Assembly (NCBI GenBank): GCA_903881545.1 | Contig: CAIRTQ010000063.1 | Span: 1-57,951 of the forward strand | DNA from: an uncultured Elusimicrobia bacterium | Lineage (GTDB): Bacteria > Elusimicrobiota > Elusimicrobia > UBA1565 > UBA9628 | Direction of reading: 5' to 3' | Length of the DNA stretch: 57,951 nucleotides | Part shown: positions 22,273 through 30,883 of the stretch, piece by piece | How positions within the stretch are numbered: position 1 is the stretch's first letter | Layout: each line of letters opens with the position of its first letter | The notes under the pieces: generated by a model | Seen by the model: the letters and a program-made list of their open reading frames with translations, nothing else | What the model was told of the DNA's origin: nothing | The model's database searches: none | Translations under genes and position numbers: made by a program

Positions 22273-24747
22273 CTAACTCGACGCCGGCCCCGCCTCGGCG
22301 GCGCGTGCCTTGTCCAATTCCCGACGCAGGGTCCCCAGAAGAGTCTCGATGGAAAAGGGCTTCTCGATGAAGGCCATGTCGCTGGACATGTTGGCCCCGT
22401 CCATCAGCGCACCGGGGTAGCCGGTCATGTACGCCACCTTCAGTCCCGGGCGCAGCAGCTTCAATTGCGCGAACAGCTCCCCTCCGTTGCTGTCCGGCAG
22501 GACCATATCCATGAGCACGATGTCGATGCGTTGCTTGGGCTTGCCGCAGGATTCCAGGGCCTGCGCGCCGCTAGCCGCCCCGAAGACCCGGTAGCCGTGG
22601 CGCCGCAGGGCCTTCCTGAGCAGGTCCATCAAGGGGATGTTGTCCTCAACGACCAGGATGGCTTCATCGCCACCCAAGACCGTCTTCGCCGCAGCCTCGC
22701 CCAGCATGGCCGCGCTCCCGCCTTCGGCGCGCGGCAGGCAGATCCGGAAGGTCGTGCCCTGGCCCGGCGCGCTCTCCACGCAGACGCTCCCATGGCAGTC
22801 CTTCGCGATACCATGGACCGTGGCCAGGCCCAGGCCCGTGCCATGGCCGGCTGGCTTGGTGGTGAAGAATGGTTCGAAGATGCGCGCCTGGACGGCCGCG
22901 TCCATGCCTATCCCGGTGTCCCGGACCTCCAGGCAGACATATTCGCCGGGCGGCAAGGCGAGCCGGGCGTGCGCCTCGCGGCCCGCCTCCGTCACGCCGG
23001 CGTCCTTCGTGTTCGCGGGGGACTGGTTGCCTTTACACACGCAGACATGATGACCGGGCGGCAAGGTGAGCTTGGCATACGCCTGGCCCTCCCCTATCAC
23101 GATGACATTCTGAGTCTTGATGGTGAGCTGGCCGCCCTTGGGCATGGCGTCGCGGGCGTTGACGACGAGGTTAAGCAGGATCTGCTCCATCTGTCCGCTG
23201 TCCACCTTGACCGGCCAGAGGGACGGCTGGGACTCGACGACGGTCTTGATGTTATCACCCACCAGGCGGCGGAACAGCTTGGCCGTCTCGATGACGACGC
23301 TGTTAAGGTCCAGCACGCGCGGCCGCGCCACCTGCTGGCGGCTCATGGCCAGAAGCTGGCGGCTCAGGGAAGCGCCCACCTCCGTGGCCCGCTTGACCTC
23401 CAGGCTGAAGGGACGCACGGGATGGTCGGCCTTGAGGCCGTCCAGGACGAGGTAGTTGTAGCCCACGATAGCGGTCAGCACGTTGCTGAAGTCGTGCGCG
23501 ATGCCTCCGGCGAGCAGGCCCACGGCCTCCATCTTCTGGGCCTGGTGGAACTTCTCGTCGAGCAGGACCTTTTCACCATCGGCCCGCTTGCGGTCGGTGA
23601 TGTCGCGGGCCACGCCGACTATAGCCACGGAACGGCCCTGCGCGTCGCGCACGAGCTTGCGGGTGTGGCCGAACCAGCGGTACTCGCCGCTCTTGACCTT
23701 CCAGCGGAATTCTACTGCCTCCGGCACATCCTCGCCGGCGACCACCCGCTTGTGCTGGTTGACGGCATTCTCGCGGTCGTCGGGATGCACGCGCTCGAAA
23801 GCCTCGTCGGAGGTGAAGTTCTGGAGCTCCGCGAGAGTGAACCCGGTCATGGCCACTTGCGCGGGGCTTATCAAGCCGAAGCGTCCCGTGGCCAGGTCCA
23901 CCAGATTGATGCCGTCGCGCGAGTTCTCGATGACAGTGCGGAAGCGCTCTTCACTCTCGCGCAGGGCCTCCTCCGCCCGCTTGCGTTCGGAGATGTCGCG
24001 GATGGTGCCCACGATGAACCTCTCGCCAACCGGGTCCGTGTAGAGGGCCTTGACCGTGATGATGGTATGCACCTGGCCCGCCGCGTCGGTGAACTGCTCC
24101 TCGTTGGTGTCCGTCCGTCCCGTGTCGAAGACGGCGTCGTCCTTGACCCAGAAGACCTCGACTTGATCCTTCGGGAAAAATTCCGGGTCGCTCTTGCCTA
24201 TCAGCTCCTCGCGCCGGCGCCCCATGAACTTGCACAAGGCGTCGTTGACCAGGGTAAACCGGTGCCGGCGGTCCTTGACGAAGATGGGATCGTGGATGGC
24301 GTTGATGATGGCGTCCAAATAATCGCGGGACTCCCGCAGGGCCTCCTGCGCCTTGCGGCGCTCCAGGCGCACCTGGGCCTCCTCCAGCGCACGCCGCACG
24401 GCCGGGGCCAGGCGGGTCAGGTTGTTCTTCAGAATGTAGTCCGTGGCGCCTTTCTTGAGCGTCTCGACCGCCATCTCCTCGCCCATGGCGCCCGTGACGA
24501 AGATGAAGGGCACGTCCGGGCACTCCTTCTGGGCGATCTCCAATGCCTCGAGGCCGGTCATAGACGGGAGGTTGTAATCCACGAGCAGGACCGTGGGCGA
24601 GAATTCCTTCAGTCCCTTAATGAACGCATCCTTTGTCTCCACGCGCTCCAAAAGGAAGGGGATGCCCGCCTTGCGCAGAGCCAGCGCCTCCAACTGCACG
24701 TCGGAGGCGCAGTCCTCCAGCATCAGGATGCGTAGTTCTTGGTCCAT
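22273..24747 (-). CDS. hybrid sensor histidine kinase (REC-PAS-PAS-HisKA-HATPase-REC)
   Basis: An 824-residue cytoplasmic hybrid kinase. The order is an N-terminal receiver (about 5-125, Asp in LLVDYNLPS), PAS (145-260), PAS (270-395), HisKA with phospho-His in [11 protein letters not shown], HATPase (N-box [12 protein letters not shown], then [20 protein letters not shown]) and a C-terminal receiver (LMDMVLP). Between the N and G1 boxes is a local duplication: LPPGHHVCV and [11 protein letters not shown], each preceded by an Ala-Arg/Lys-Leu motif. The start at 24747 is fixed by CAGGAGGAC. It lies last in a kinase-receiver operon starting at the FGGY gene. Confidence 0.88.
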   Translation of the reverse strand: MDQELRILMLEDCASDVQLEALALRKAGIPFLLERVETKDAFIKGLKEFSPTVLLVDYNLPSMTGLEALEIAQKECPDVPFIFVTGAMGEEMAVETLKKGATDYILKNNLTRLAPAVRRALEEAQVRLERRKAQEALRESRDYLDAIINAIHDPIFVKDRRHRFTLVNDALCKFMGRRREELIGKSDPEFFPKDQVEVFWVKDDAVFDTGRTDTNEEQFTDAAGQVHTIITVKALYTDPVGERFIVGTIRDISERKRAEEALRESEERFRTVIENSRDGINLVDLATGRFGLISPAQVAMTGFTLAELQNFTSDEAFERVHPDDRENAVNQHKRVVAGEDVPEAVEFRWKVKSGEYRWFGHTRKLVRDAQGRSVAIVGVARDITDRKRADGEKVLLDEKFHQAQKMEAVGLLAGGIAHDFSNVLTAIVGYNYLVLDGLKADHPVRPFSLEVKRATEVGASLSRQLLAMSRQQVARPRVLDLNSVVIETAKLFRRLVGDNIKTVVESQPSLWPVKVDSGQMEQILLNLVVNARDAMPKGGQLTIKTQNVIVIGEGQAYAKLTLPPGHHVCVCKGNQSPANTKDAGVTEAGREAHARLALPPGEYVCLEVRDTGIGMDAAVQARIFEPFFTTKPAGHGTGLGLATVHGIAKDCHGSVCVESAPGQGTTFRICLPRAEGGSAAMLGEAAAKTVLGGDEAILVVEDNIPLMDLLRKALRRHGYRVFGAASGAQALESCGKPKQRIDIVLMDMVLPDSNGGELFAQLKLLRPGLKVAYMTGYPGALMDGANMSSDMAFIEKPFSIETLLGTLRRELDKARAAEAGPASS

Positions 24748-24788
24748 GTACGAAGTCCTCCTGCCGAAAGCGCCCTCGGGGTGCCCGC

Positions 24789-25268
24789 CTATTTCGCAGG
24801 GCCTTGCGGCGGCGGCTCGTTGATGATCAGCCAATACAGCCCGAGCTCATGGATCGCCTTGATGAAGCCCTCGAAGTCCACCGGCTTGCGCACGAAGCTG
24901 TTCGCGCCGAGTTTGTAGCTGCGGGCCACGTCCTCCTCCATGTTGGAGGAAGTAAGGATGACCACCGGCAGCAGCGCCGTCCGCGCGTCGGCGCGGATGC
25001 GCCTGAGCACCTCAAGGCCGTCGATCTTGGGCAGCTTGAGGTCCAGCAGGACGACAGCGGGCAGGATGGAGGTGTCCCTTTGGGCGTAGGGGCCGGTGGC
25101 GAAAATCCAGTCCAGGGCCTCGGCGCCGTCCCTCACCACGAAGATCCCGTTGCCGACGCGGTTCTTCTTGAGCGCGCGCAGGGTCAACAGCTCGTCGTCC
25201 ACGTTGTCCTCGACCAACAATATCTGCCTGTGCTTGAGGTTCTCCGCCCCGTTCTTGGTGTCGCCCAT
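24789..25268 (-). CDS. stand-alone response regulator (Rcp1-like)
   Basis: A 159-residue single receiver of the Rcp1 type, the usual partner of phytochrome-like PAS kinases. It has LLVEDNVDDE, phospho-acceptor Asp in VVLLDLKLPK and Lys in VRKPV. No output domain follows. AAGGAGG lies 9 bp before the ATG at 25268. An ATG six bases upstream would overlap the kinase stop. It follows the kinase gene at 25271 directly, so kinase and receiver are probably a pair, and the hybrid kinase downstream may be the relay's next step. Confidence 0.85.
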   Translation of the reverse strand: MGDTKNGAENLKHRQILLVEDNVDDELLTLRALKKNRVGNGIFVVRDGAEALDWIFATGPYAQRDTSILPAVVLLDLKLPKIDGLEVLRRIRADARTALLPVVILTSSNMEEDVARSYKLGANSFVRKPVDFEGFIKAIHELGLYWLIINEPPPQGPAK

Positions 25269-25270
25269 GT

Positions 25271-26395
25271 TCATCCGCCTCCTTGGACTTTGCCCTCCGG
25301 CAAGGTGAAATAAAAAGTCGCGCCCTGGCCCACCGCGCCTTCGGCCCACATCCGTCCGCCGTGGCGATGGATGATGCGCTTGGCTATGGCCAAGCCGATG
25401 CCGTTGCCCGGGAATTCCGCGACCGTGTGCAGGCGCTGGAACGCGCCGAAGAGCTTGGACGCATAGGCCATGTCGAAGCCGGCCCCGTCATCGCGCACGA
25501 AAAAAGCCCTTTTACCGTCGACCTCGGCGGCGCCGAACTCGATGCGCGCCCGCGGCTTTTTCGCCGTGAACTTCCAGGCGTTATCCAGCAGGTTGCGCAT
25601 GACGCTGCGCAGTAGCACAGGGTCGCCCGCGGCGGCCAGGCCCGGCGCCAGGACGAACTCGGCCTCCCGGCTGGGCTGGAATCGGCGCAGTTCCTCCGCC
25701 GCATCCCTGGCCCAGGCGCTCAGGTCCACGGCCTGGGAAACCGTGGAAGTGTAGCCCACGCGCGCCAGCTCCAGGAGGTCGTCTATCATCTGGGCCATGC
25801 GCTGGACGCCTTCGCGCACGCGCCCCAGATACTCCCGGCCCTGAGCATCCAGAACGGCCGCATACTCATCGAGAAAGGCTTGGCTGAACCCGTCAATGGC
25901 GCGCAGGGGAGAGCGCAGGTCGTGCGCCACCGAGTAGCAGAAGGACTCGAGCTCCTTGTTGGCGGCGGAAAGCCGCTCATTGAGGGCCCGCAGTTCCATC
26001 TCGGCTCGCTTGCTCTCGGTGATGTCCCTGACGAAAGCCTCGACCGCCTTCTCCCCGGTCTCGGGGTCCGTAATGACGCAGGAATCGTGGCGGACCCAGC
26101 GGTCCGCCCCCTTGAGCGTCTTGAAATGGTATTCAAAATTGCGGATATTGTCTTTCGCGTCGGCCTGCTTGCGGACCGTGCCCGGCGCCTCGGTGTAGAT
26201 CATCAGGTCCTCGAGGCGCTTGCCGGGCACTGCCTCGGGGGCGCAGTCCAGGTCCAGGATACGCACGAATCCGGCGTTGGCGTACAGGATCCTGCCCTCG
26301 GTGAAGGTGTACCGGTACACGCCGTCCTGGGTGAGCGCCAGGAAGCGGTCGAATATCTGCGCGGTCTGTGCCGTCGCGGCCGGGCTGTTCTTCAT
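25271..26395 (-). CDS. PAS-domain histidine kinase (Cph1-type core)
   Basis: A 374-residue soluble kinase. A PAS domain fills residues about 10-130. HisKA follows with the phospho-His in SYSVAHDLRSPLRA-type sequence (CYSVAHDLRSPLR here), and HATPase has NAWKF, DDGAGFD and GNGIGLAI. This core is shared with phytochrome Cph1 kinases. It has no membrane segment. It is 6 bp after the FGGY kinase stop and overlaps or abuts the response regulator. The kinase core is a near copy of the one at 28.3-29.1 kb. Confidence 0.88.
   Translation of the reverse strand: MKNSPAATAQTAQIFDRFLALTQDGVYRYTFTEGRILYANAGFVRILDLDCAPEAVPGKRLEDLMIYTEAPGTVRKQADAKDNIRNFEYHFKTLKGADRWVRHDSCVITDPETGEKAVEAFVRDITESKRAEMELRALNERLSAANKELESFCYSVAHDLRSPLRAIDGFSQAFLDEYAAVLDAQGREYLGRVREGVQRMAQMIDDLLELARVGYTSTVSQAVDLSAWARDAAEELRRFQPSREAEFVLAPGLAAAGDPVLLRSVMRNLLDNAWKFTAKKPRARIEFGAAEVDGKRAFFVRDDGAGFDMAYASKLFGAFQRLHTVAEFPGNGIGLAIAKRIIHRHGGRMWAEGAVGQGATFYFTLPEGKVQGGG
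25305..26028 (-). repeat. duplicated histidine-kinase core, copy 1 (copy 2 at 28347-29070)
   Basis: The 724-bp stretch coding for HisKA-HATPase aligns with 28347-29070 at a constant offset of 3042 bp, with no net insertion. Some blocks are identical for over 40 bases and the differences are scattered. It points to a past gene duplication or gene conversion between the two kinases. The flanking genes and sensor regions differ. Confidence 0.8.
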
Positions 26396-26401
26396 ATAGG
26401 G

Positions 26402-27895
26402 TCAGGACATCATTTGGAAGATGCCGCCCTGCTCGAACTGGACGAGAATGTCATGATACCTTTTATAGCGGCGCTCATAGAGCCCGGCGCGCCCCAGGAC
26501 CGGCTGGCAGGCCTTCGTGGTCCGCGCCATCGCGTCGGCCGCCGCCGGCAGGGAGGCGAACGCCCCGGCCCCGTAAGCCGCCAGCACCCCGGCCCCCAGG
26601 ACGGAAGCTTCCGGGTCGGCGAGCCGCGTCACCTTGATACCGAAGATGTCCGCCTGCATCTGGCTCCAGCCCGAGATGCCTGATGCCCCGCCGGTCAAAC
26701 GGATCTCCTTGATAGGGACGCGCATGCCGGCGAACGCGTCGATGATGGACTTGGTCTCCAGGGAAACGCCCTCCAGGACCGCGCGCGCCAGAGACTCCCG
26801 GCCGTGGGCGTGCGTCAGGCCGAGCAACATCGCCCTGGCGTCAGGATCCCAGTTCGGCGCGCCAGCCCCGGCCAGGAAAGGGAAGAACAGGGGGTCCCCC
26901 AAGCCCGGCTCCGGGGCGAAGACCCTCCGGAAGAAGCCCGCGGTGAATCTCTCGCCGGAGACTATCCTGCGCAACCAATCCAGGCAGGCCCCGGCTGAGT
27001 TCTGGAGCCCTTCGACCTCCCACTTGCCGGGCACGGCATGCGCGCAGCAGGCGATCCGCATCTTGGGGTCCTTCCGGGGCCGCTCGACGCAGGCCAACAA
27101 CACGCCCGCCGTGCCCAAGGTGAGCTCGGCGACGCCGGCTCTTACCGCGCCGGCTCCGATGCCGGCGCACTGCTGGTCGCCGCCTCCCGACACCAAGGGG
27201 GTCCCCGGCAGGAGCCCGCAGCGTTGCGCCGCCCGCCTCGAGACCGCGCCGACCTTCCTGCCGCTGGGGACGAGGACCGAAAGCTGGCTCTCGCTTATGC
27301 CGGCGAGCTTGAGGATATCGGCGCTCCAGCGCAGCCTCTCCACGTCGAACATCCCGGTAAGCGAGGCATTCGACCAGTCCAGGAAGAAGCCGTCCGCGCC
27401 GAACTGCCGCAAAAGATAATCCTGGATCAGGACAAAACGGCGGGACTTGCCGTGCCGCGGAGTGTTCTTGAGAGCGAGTATCTTGCCCAGGGAAAAAACC
27501 GGGTTGCTGGGCACGCCGGTGATGCCGTAATACTCCTCGTCGCTGATGCGCTCGCGCAGGGCGTCGAGCGCCCGACGGCCCCGCATATCCTGCCAGGAGA
27601 CCGCGCCGCCAATCGCCTCGCCACGATGGTCGGCGCAGATGACCGTGGCCCTCTGGTTCGAAATGGCCAAGGCGGCTATCCGCCCGGCCGCGACCCCGGA
27701 ACTCTCCACGGCCTCTTTGAGGGCCGCGAAGGCCCGCGCGACGATCAGCCGCGGGCTCTGCTCGATGCGGCCGTCCGGCAGGAACCGGCAGGGGCAATCC
27801 CTCCGGCCGCTGCCCTTGACGTTGCCCGAGAGGTCGAAGACTGCGGCCTTGATGGCGCTCGTCCCGCAGTCGACGGCCGCGACATAACCCTTCAT
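26402..27895 (-). CDS. FGGY-family carbohydrate kinase
   Basis: A 497-residue FGGY kinase that phosphorylates a sugar or polyol. N-terminal VDCGTSAIKAAVFD is the first phosphate loop. AISNQRATVICAD and VSWQDMRG match the substrate-binding lobe of glycerol kinases and xylulokinases. SGGGDQQCAGIGAG and LTGGASGIS are the second loop. Length fits (about 490-510). Substrate is not decided by sequence. The neighbouring collapsed glycerol dehydrogenase gene hints at glycerol or dihydroxyacetone, an inference only. It is the first gene of a minus-strand operon with signalling genes. Confidence 0.88.
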   Translation of the reverse strand: MKGYVAAVDCGTSAIKAAVFDLSGNVKGSGRRDCPCRFLPDGRIEQSPRLIVARAFAALKEAVESSGVAAGRIAALAISNQRATVICADHRGEAIGGAVSWQDMRGRRALDALRERISDEEYYGITGVPSNPVFSLGKILALKNTPRHGKSRRFVLIQDYLLRQFGADGFFLDWSNASLTGMFDVERLRWSADILKLAGISESQLSVLVPSGRKVGAVSRRAAQRCGLLPGTPLVSGGGDQQCAGIGAGAVRAGVAELTLGTAGVLLACVERPRKDPKMRIACCAHAVPGKWEVEGLQNSAGACLDWLRRIVSGERFTAGFFRRVFAPEPGLGDPLFFPFLAGAGAPNWDPDARAMLLGLTHAHGRESLARAVLEGVSLETKSIIDAFAGMRVPIKEIRLTGGASGISGWSQMQADIFGIKVTRLADPEASVLGAGVLAAYGAGAFASLPAAADAMARTTKACQPVLGRAGLYERRYKRYHDILVQFEQGGIFQMMS

Positions 27896-27971
27896 CCCCG
27901 CTCCTGTGCGGACCGCATCCGGATTATAATAGCATGGCTGGCCCCGCTGGCGGGCTGACGGCTGGAGGTCA

Positions 27972-28312
27972 ATGATGAAACAGGCGATCGTTCTGCCGCG
28001 AAAGTATGTGCAAGGCCGCGGCCTGCTCGCGGAGGTCGACCATTACGTCGGGCTGCTCGGCAAGTCGAGACCCGTTCGGCCGACGCGGCGCTCGAAAATC
28101 TGCACGGCGAGAAGGTGGCCTTCGGTCTCATGACCCAGCTGTGCCTGGACCGGTCTCTGGGCCAGGACGAGGCCTGCCGCATCGTCGATTTCATGGTCGC
28201 GGCGATGCTTGAGGCCGATGCGCTGGGCCGGGAAAGAAAACGGCTGGCCGGCCGCCGAAAAAGCTCCGATTCACAGGAAAGGGTCAACGGCTCGTCGTCG
28301 ACGTCATTCTAG
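27972..28312 (+). pseudogene. gldA: glycerol dehydrogenase (gldA) remnant with internal deletion and frameshift
   Basis: A good GGAGG site and ATG (27972/27975) begin MKQAIVLPRKYVQGRGLL, matching the N-terminus of GldA-type iron-alcohol dehydrogenases. After about 32 codons the frame is lost near 28070. Further on, in a frame shifted by 2, comes LHGEKVAFGLMTQL, which matches the HGEKVAFG segment that in intact GldA lies some 230-250 residues later. An internal segment of roughly 600-700 bp is therefore missing. The remainder runs to 28312. No active enzyme can be made. It is divergent from the FGGY gene. Confidence 0.72.
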
Positions 28313-30163
28313 ACCAGCGATATCCGCCGTCGTGTACGCCGGCAGGGTGAAATAAAAAGTCGCGCCCTGGCCCACCGCGCCTTCGGCCCAGACCCTGCCG
28401 CCGTGGCGCTGGATGATGCGCCGGACCGTGGCCAGGCCGATGCCGGTGCCCGGGAATTCCGTGGCCGTGTGCAGGCGCTGAAACGTGCCGAAAAGCCTGG
28501 CCGCATAGGCCATATCGAAACCGGCCCCGTCGTCGCGCACGAAGAAGGCCTTCCGGCCGTCGACTTCGGCGGCCCCGAACTCGATGCGCGCCCGCGGCTT
28601 TTTCGCCGTGAACTTCCAGGCGTTCTCCAGCAGGTTGCGCATGACGCTGCGCAGCAACACGGGGTCGCCCGCGGCGACCAGGCCCGGCACCAGCAGGGAC
28701 TCTACCTCCCGGCCGGGCTGGGATCTGCGCAGTTCAGCCGCAGTGTCCTCGGCCATGGCGCTCAAATCCACATCCTGGAAGGCCATGGGAGCGTGGCTCA
28801 CGCGCGCCAGCTTCAGTAGGTCGTCTATCATCTGGGCCATGCGCTGAACGCCTTCGCGCGCGCGCCCGAGATACTCCCGCCCCTGGGCGTCCAGAGACGC
28901 CGAATAATCCTCGAGCAAGGCCTGGCTGAAGCCATCGATGGCACGCAGGGGCGAGCGCAGGTCGTGCGCCACCGAATAGCTGAAGGACTCCAGTTCCTTG
29001 TTGGCGGCGACGAGCCGCTGGTTCAGGGCCTGCATCTTCATTTCGGCCCGCTTGTACTCGGTGATGTCCCGGGCGACAGCGAAGACGCCCCTAGCCGTGC
29101 CGGCCGCATCCTTGTAGACCGTGGCGTTGTAGAGGACGGGTGTGACGCGCCCATCGCGATGCCGGATCTCCAGCTCATAGTCGCGGACCCAGCCGTCCTG
29201 AAAGGCCTTCTGGTAGCCGGCGCGGGCCTTTTCGGGCTCGGTAAAATAATCCGAAAAATCGGTGCCGATGAGTTCGCCGCGCGCGACCCCCGTAACCTGC
29301 TCCGTGGCGGTGTTCACGTCGGTGATCTTGCCGTCGGCAGCGATGGTGACCAGAAAATCCAGGCTCGCTTCGAGGAGGGCACGGTTATAGACGCTGGCCA
29401 GCCTGAGCTTCTCCTCGGCCTGGTCGCGCAGGAGGCGCTGCGCCTGCAGGCTCTCCAGCAAGCCATTGAGCCCTTTCGCCAAATCCCCTATTTCGTCAGT
29501 GCGTCCCAGCGTGATCCGAGAGGAATAATCATAAGTCCTGGAGACTTCCTGCATCAGCCCCGCAAGCCGCAGTATCGGCCTTGAGACATGGGCCTGGATG
29601 ATCCAAGCCAGGAAAACGGTCAGCAGGAGCAGGGCCAGGAAGATAACCGTCAATACCCTGAGCCGGGCACTGAGAAGCGCCTCCGGGACGGCCGCGGAGG
29701 CCACCAAGCGCAGGGTCCCGGAGCTCCGCTCCTTAGTCGCTATCGGCTGCAGGATCTCCCAACGGCCCTGGCGCAGGGTGACGGAGGCTGCCTGAGGCTG
29801 AGCGATCCGGTCGGGATAGAGCGGCAGGGCAGTCCCGCCCTTCGCGTAAAGGCCGAGCGACTTGCCTTCCGACCAATAGGTGGCGAAGACCCTGCCTTGA
29901 TCGTCGTAGATCTGCGCATCCTCGACCTCGGGCACCAGGGAAAACTTCCGAAGCGACCGCTCGGCCGCAGCCTTATCCCCGGAGGCCAGGTCGCTGACGC
30001 AGTCTTCCGCCGCCATCCGGGCGATCAGACTTATCTGATTGGCGCTGTCCTGGCGCATGATGTCTTTGTACACGGATGTCGTCACGATAAGATTCATGAG
30101 CATAGGAGCGAAGCTCCCCCCCACGATGATGAGGATGAGCTTGACGCGCAGGGACATTCTCAT
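28304..30163 (-). CDS. membrane sensor histidine kinase with periplasmic, HAMP and PAS domains
   Basis: A 619-residue kinase. Two membrane helices (about 9-30 and 175-198) bracket a periplasmic sensor domain (Cache-like length, about 150 residues). A HAMP linker follows (residues 199-255), then PAS (about 275-390), HisKA with SYSVAHDLRSPLRA and HATPase with NAWKFTAKK, DDGAGFD and GTGIGLAT. The core is the second copy of the 25.3-26.0 kb duplication. No response regulator is adjacent on this strand except the CheY-like gene at 30.5 kb. It ends a few bases inside the gldA remnant. Confidence 0.87.
   Translation of the reverse strand: MRMSLRVKLILIIVGGSFAPMLMNLIVTTSVYKDIMRQDSANQISLIARMAAEDCVSDLASGDKAAAERSLRKFSLVPEVEDAQIYDDQGRVFATYWSEGKSLGLYAKGGTALPLYPDRIAQPQAASVTLRQGRWEILQPIATKERSSGTLRLVASAAVPEALLSARLRVLTVIFLALLLLTVFLAWIIQAHVSRPILRLAGLMQEVSRTYDYSSRITLGRTDEIGDLAKGLNGLLESLQAQRLLRDQAEEKLRLASVYNRALLEASLDFLVTIAADGKITDVNTATEQVTGVARGELIGTDFSDYFTEPEKARAGYQKAFQDGWVRDYELEIRHRDGRVTPVLYNATVYKDAAGTARGVFAVARDITEYKRAEMKMQALNQRLVAANKELESFSYSVAHDLRSPLRAIDGFSQALLEDYSASLDAQGREYLGRAREGVQRMAQMIDDLLKLARVSHAPMAFQDVDLSAMAEDTAAELRRSQPGREVESLLVPGLVAAGDPVLLRSVMRNLLENAWKFTAKKPRARIEFGAAEVDGRKAFFVRDDGAGFDMAYAARLFGTFQRLHTATEFPGTGIGLATVRRIIQRHGGRVWAEGAVGQGATFYFTLPAYTTADIAGLE
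28347..29070 (-). repeat. duplicated histidine-kinase core, copy 2
   Basis: This is the partner of 25305-26028 (offset 3042, no net indel). The blocks around the nucleotide-binding pocket and the 3' end are the most alike. The differences fall mostly in the non-core sensor parts outside the repeat. Confidence 0.8.
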
Positions 30164-30183
30164 TGGCGGCGCCCCATAATTTC

Positions 30184-30211
30184 ATTATAACACTATAAAT
30201 ACTACTTTCAA
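30184..30211 (-). promoter_or_regulatory. promoter of the membrane histidine kinase
   Basis: On the minus strand TATAAT lies at 30189-30184 and TTGAAA, 5 of 6 to consensus, at 30211-30206, with a 16-bp spacer. Transcription would start near 30177, about 14 bases before the ATG at 30163, leaving no room for a strong ribosome site; an in-frame Met six bases later is an alternative. Confidence 0.6.
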
Positions 30212-30284
30212 CGTTCACAAGGTCCTGCTTTAGCCGCCTCTGGCCCACCCGACGATCGCGGGCTAATTTTCCTGCGCGGGCATG

Positions 30285-30440
30285 AGCCGACGCGCGAAAG
30301 CCAGGGACCTCATGGCGCCGATAAGGGAATATCTGCAAGGCCTCGCAGCCCAAGGCCTGGGCGTAGCGCAAGGCCGAGGCGAAATCGTCGTGGATGGGAC
30401 AATGGACCCTAGGACCAAGGCGACCCAGCGATGTGTCTAC
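30285..30440 (-). pseudogene. endonuclease IV/sugar-phosphate-isomerase-like N-terminal remnant
   Basis: On the minus strand an open frame with no start codon after its upstream TAA reads GPRVHCPIHDDFASALRYA and ALGCEALQIFPYRR. The LGCEALQIF strand with the preceding helix is the first unit of the Nfo/sugar-phosphate-isomerase TIM barrel. The rest of the barrel is missing. I see no other gene between 30164 and 30458. The resemblance is short, so this is tentative. Confidence 0.35.
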
Positions 30441-30458
30441 AGTGGAAGCTTAAGTCTT

Positions 30459-30878
30459 CTACAGCCCGGAGAAGTAGGCGTTGACCTTCCCGATGAGCGT
30501 GGCGGGAGTGAACGGTTTGGCGATGTAGGCGTAGATGCCCTTGTTGCAGGCGTCGAGGAGAGTCTCCATCATCCCTTCCAGGCTCAGGATGATGACGCCC
30601 ATCTTATTGCAGCCGGGCATGAGCCGGATGACCTCAAGAGCCTGCGGGCCTTCCAGCCTGGGCATATGCACGTCCAGGATGATCAGGTCGAATTTCTTGC
30701 GGCCCAGGAGCTTGATGGCTTCCTGGCCGTCCCCGACGGTTTCGACCCGGTAGCCCTGCGTGTCCAGGATATCCTTGACTAGGCTGCGGATCGCCGGGTC
30801 ATCGTCGGCGATCAAAATACTGCGTTTGGCCTTGCCAAAAAGTCGGTCTAGCATGCGCTGGCAAGATGTTATCGGCAT
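30459..30878 (-). CDS. CheY-like single receiver response regulator
   Basis: About 139 residues. The receiver has LIADDDPAI, phospho-acceptor Asp in LIILDVHMPR, and Lys in IAKPF. There is no output domain. The ATG at 30878 is chosen because it lies 5 bp after the stop of the upstream barrel/AMIN gene; Met nine codons in is an alternative and neither has a strong ribosome site. It might relay from the membrane kinase downstream or act with the envelope protein upstream. Confidence 0.78.
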   Translation of the reverse strand: MPITSCQRMLDRLFGKAKRSILIADDDPAIRSLVKDILDTQGYRVETVGDGQEAIKLLGRKKFDLIILDVHMPRLEGPQALEVIRLMPGCNKMGVIILSLEGMMETLLDACNKGIYAYIAKPFTPATLIGKVNAYFSGL

Positions 30879-30883
30879 GATTT

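Noticed and set aside
29973..30371. 132-residue minus-strand frame spanning the kinase promoter
   Set aside because: The first part looks like an Nfo-type remnant and the rest is a shadow of the kinase gene; it is not a gene.
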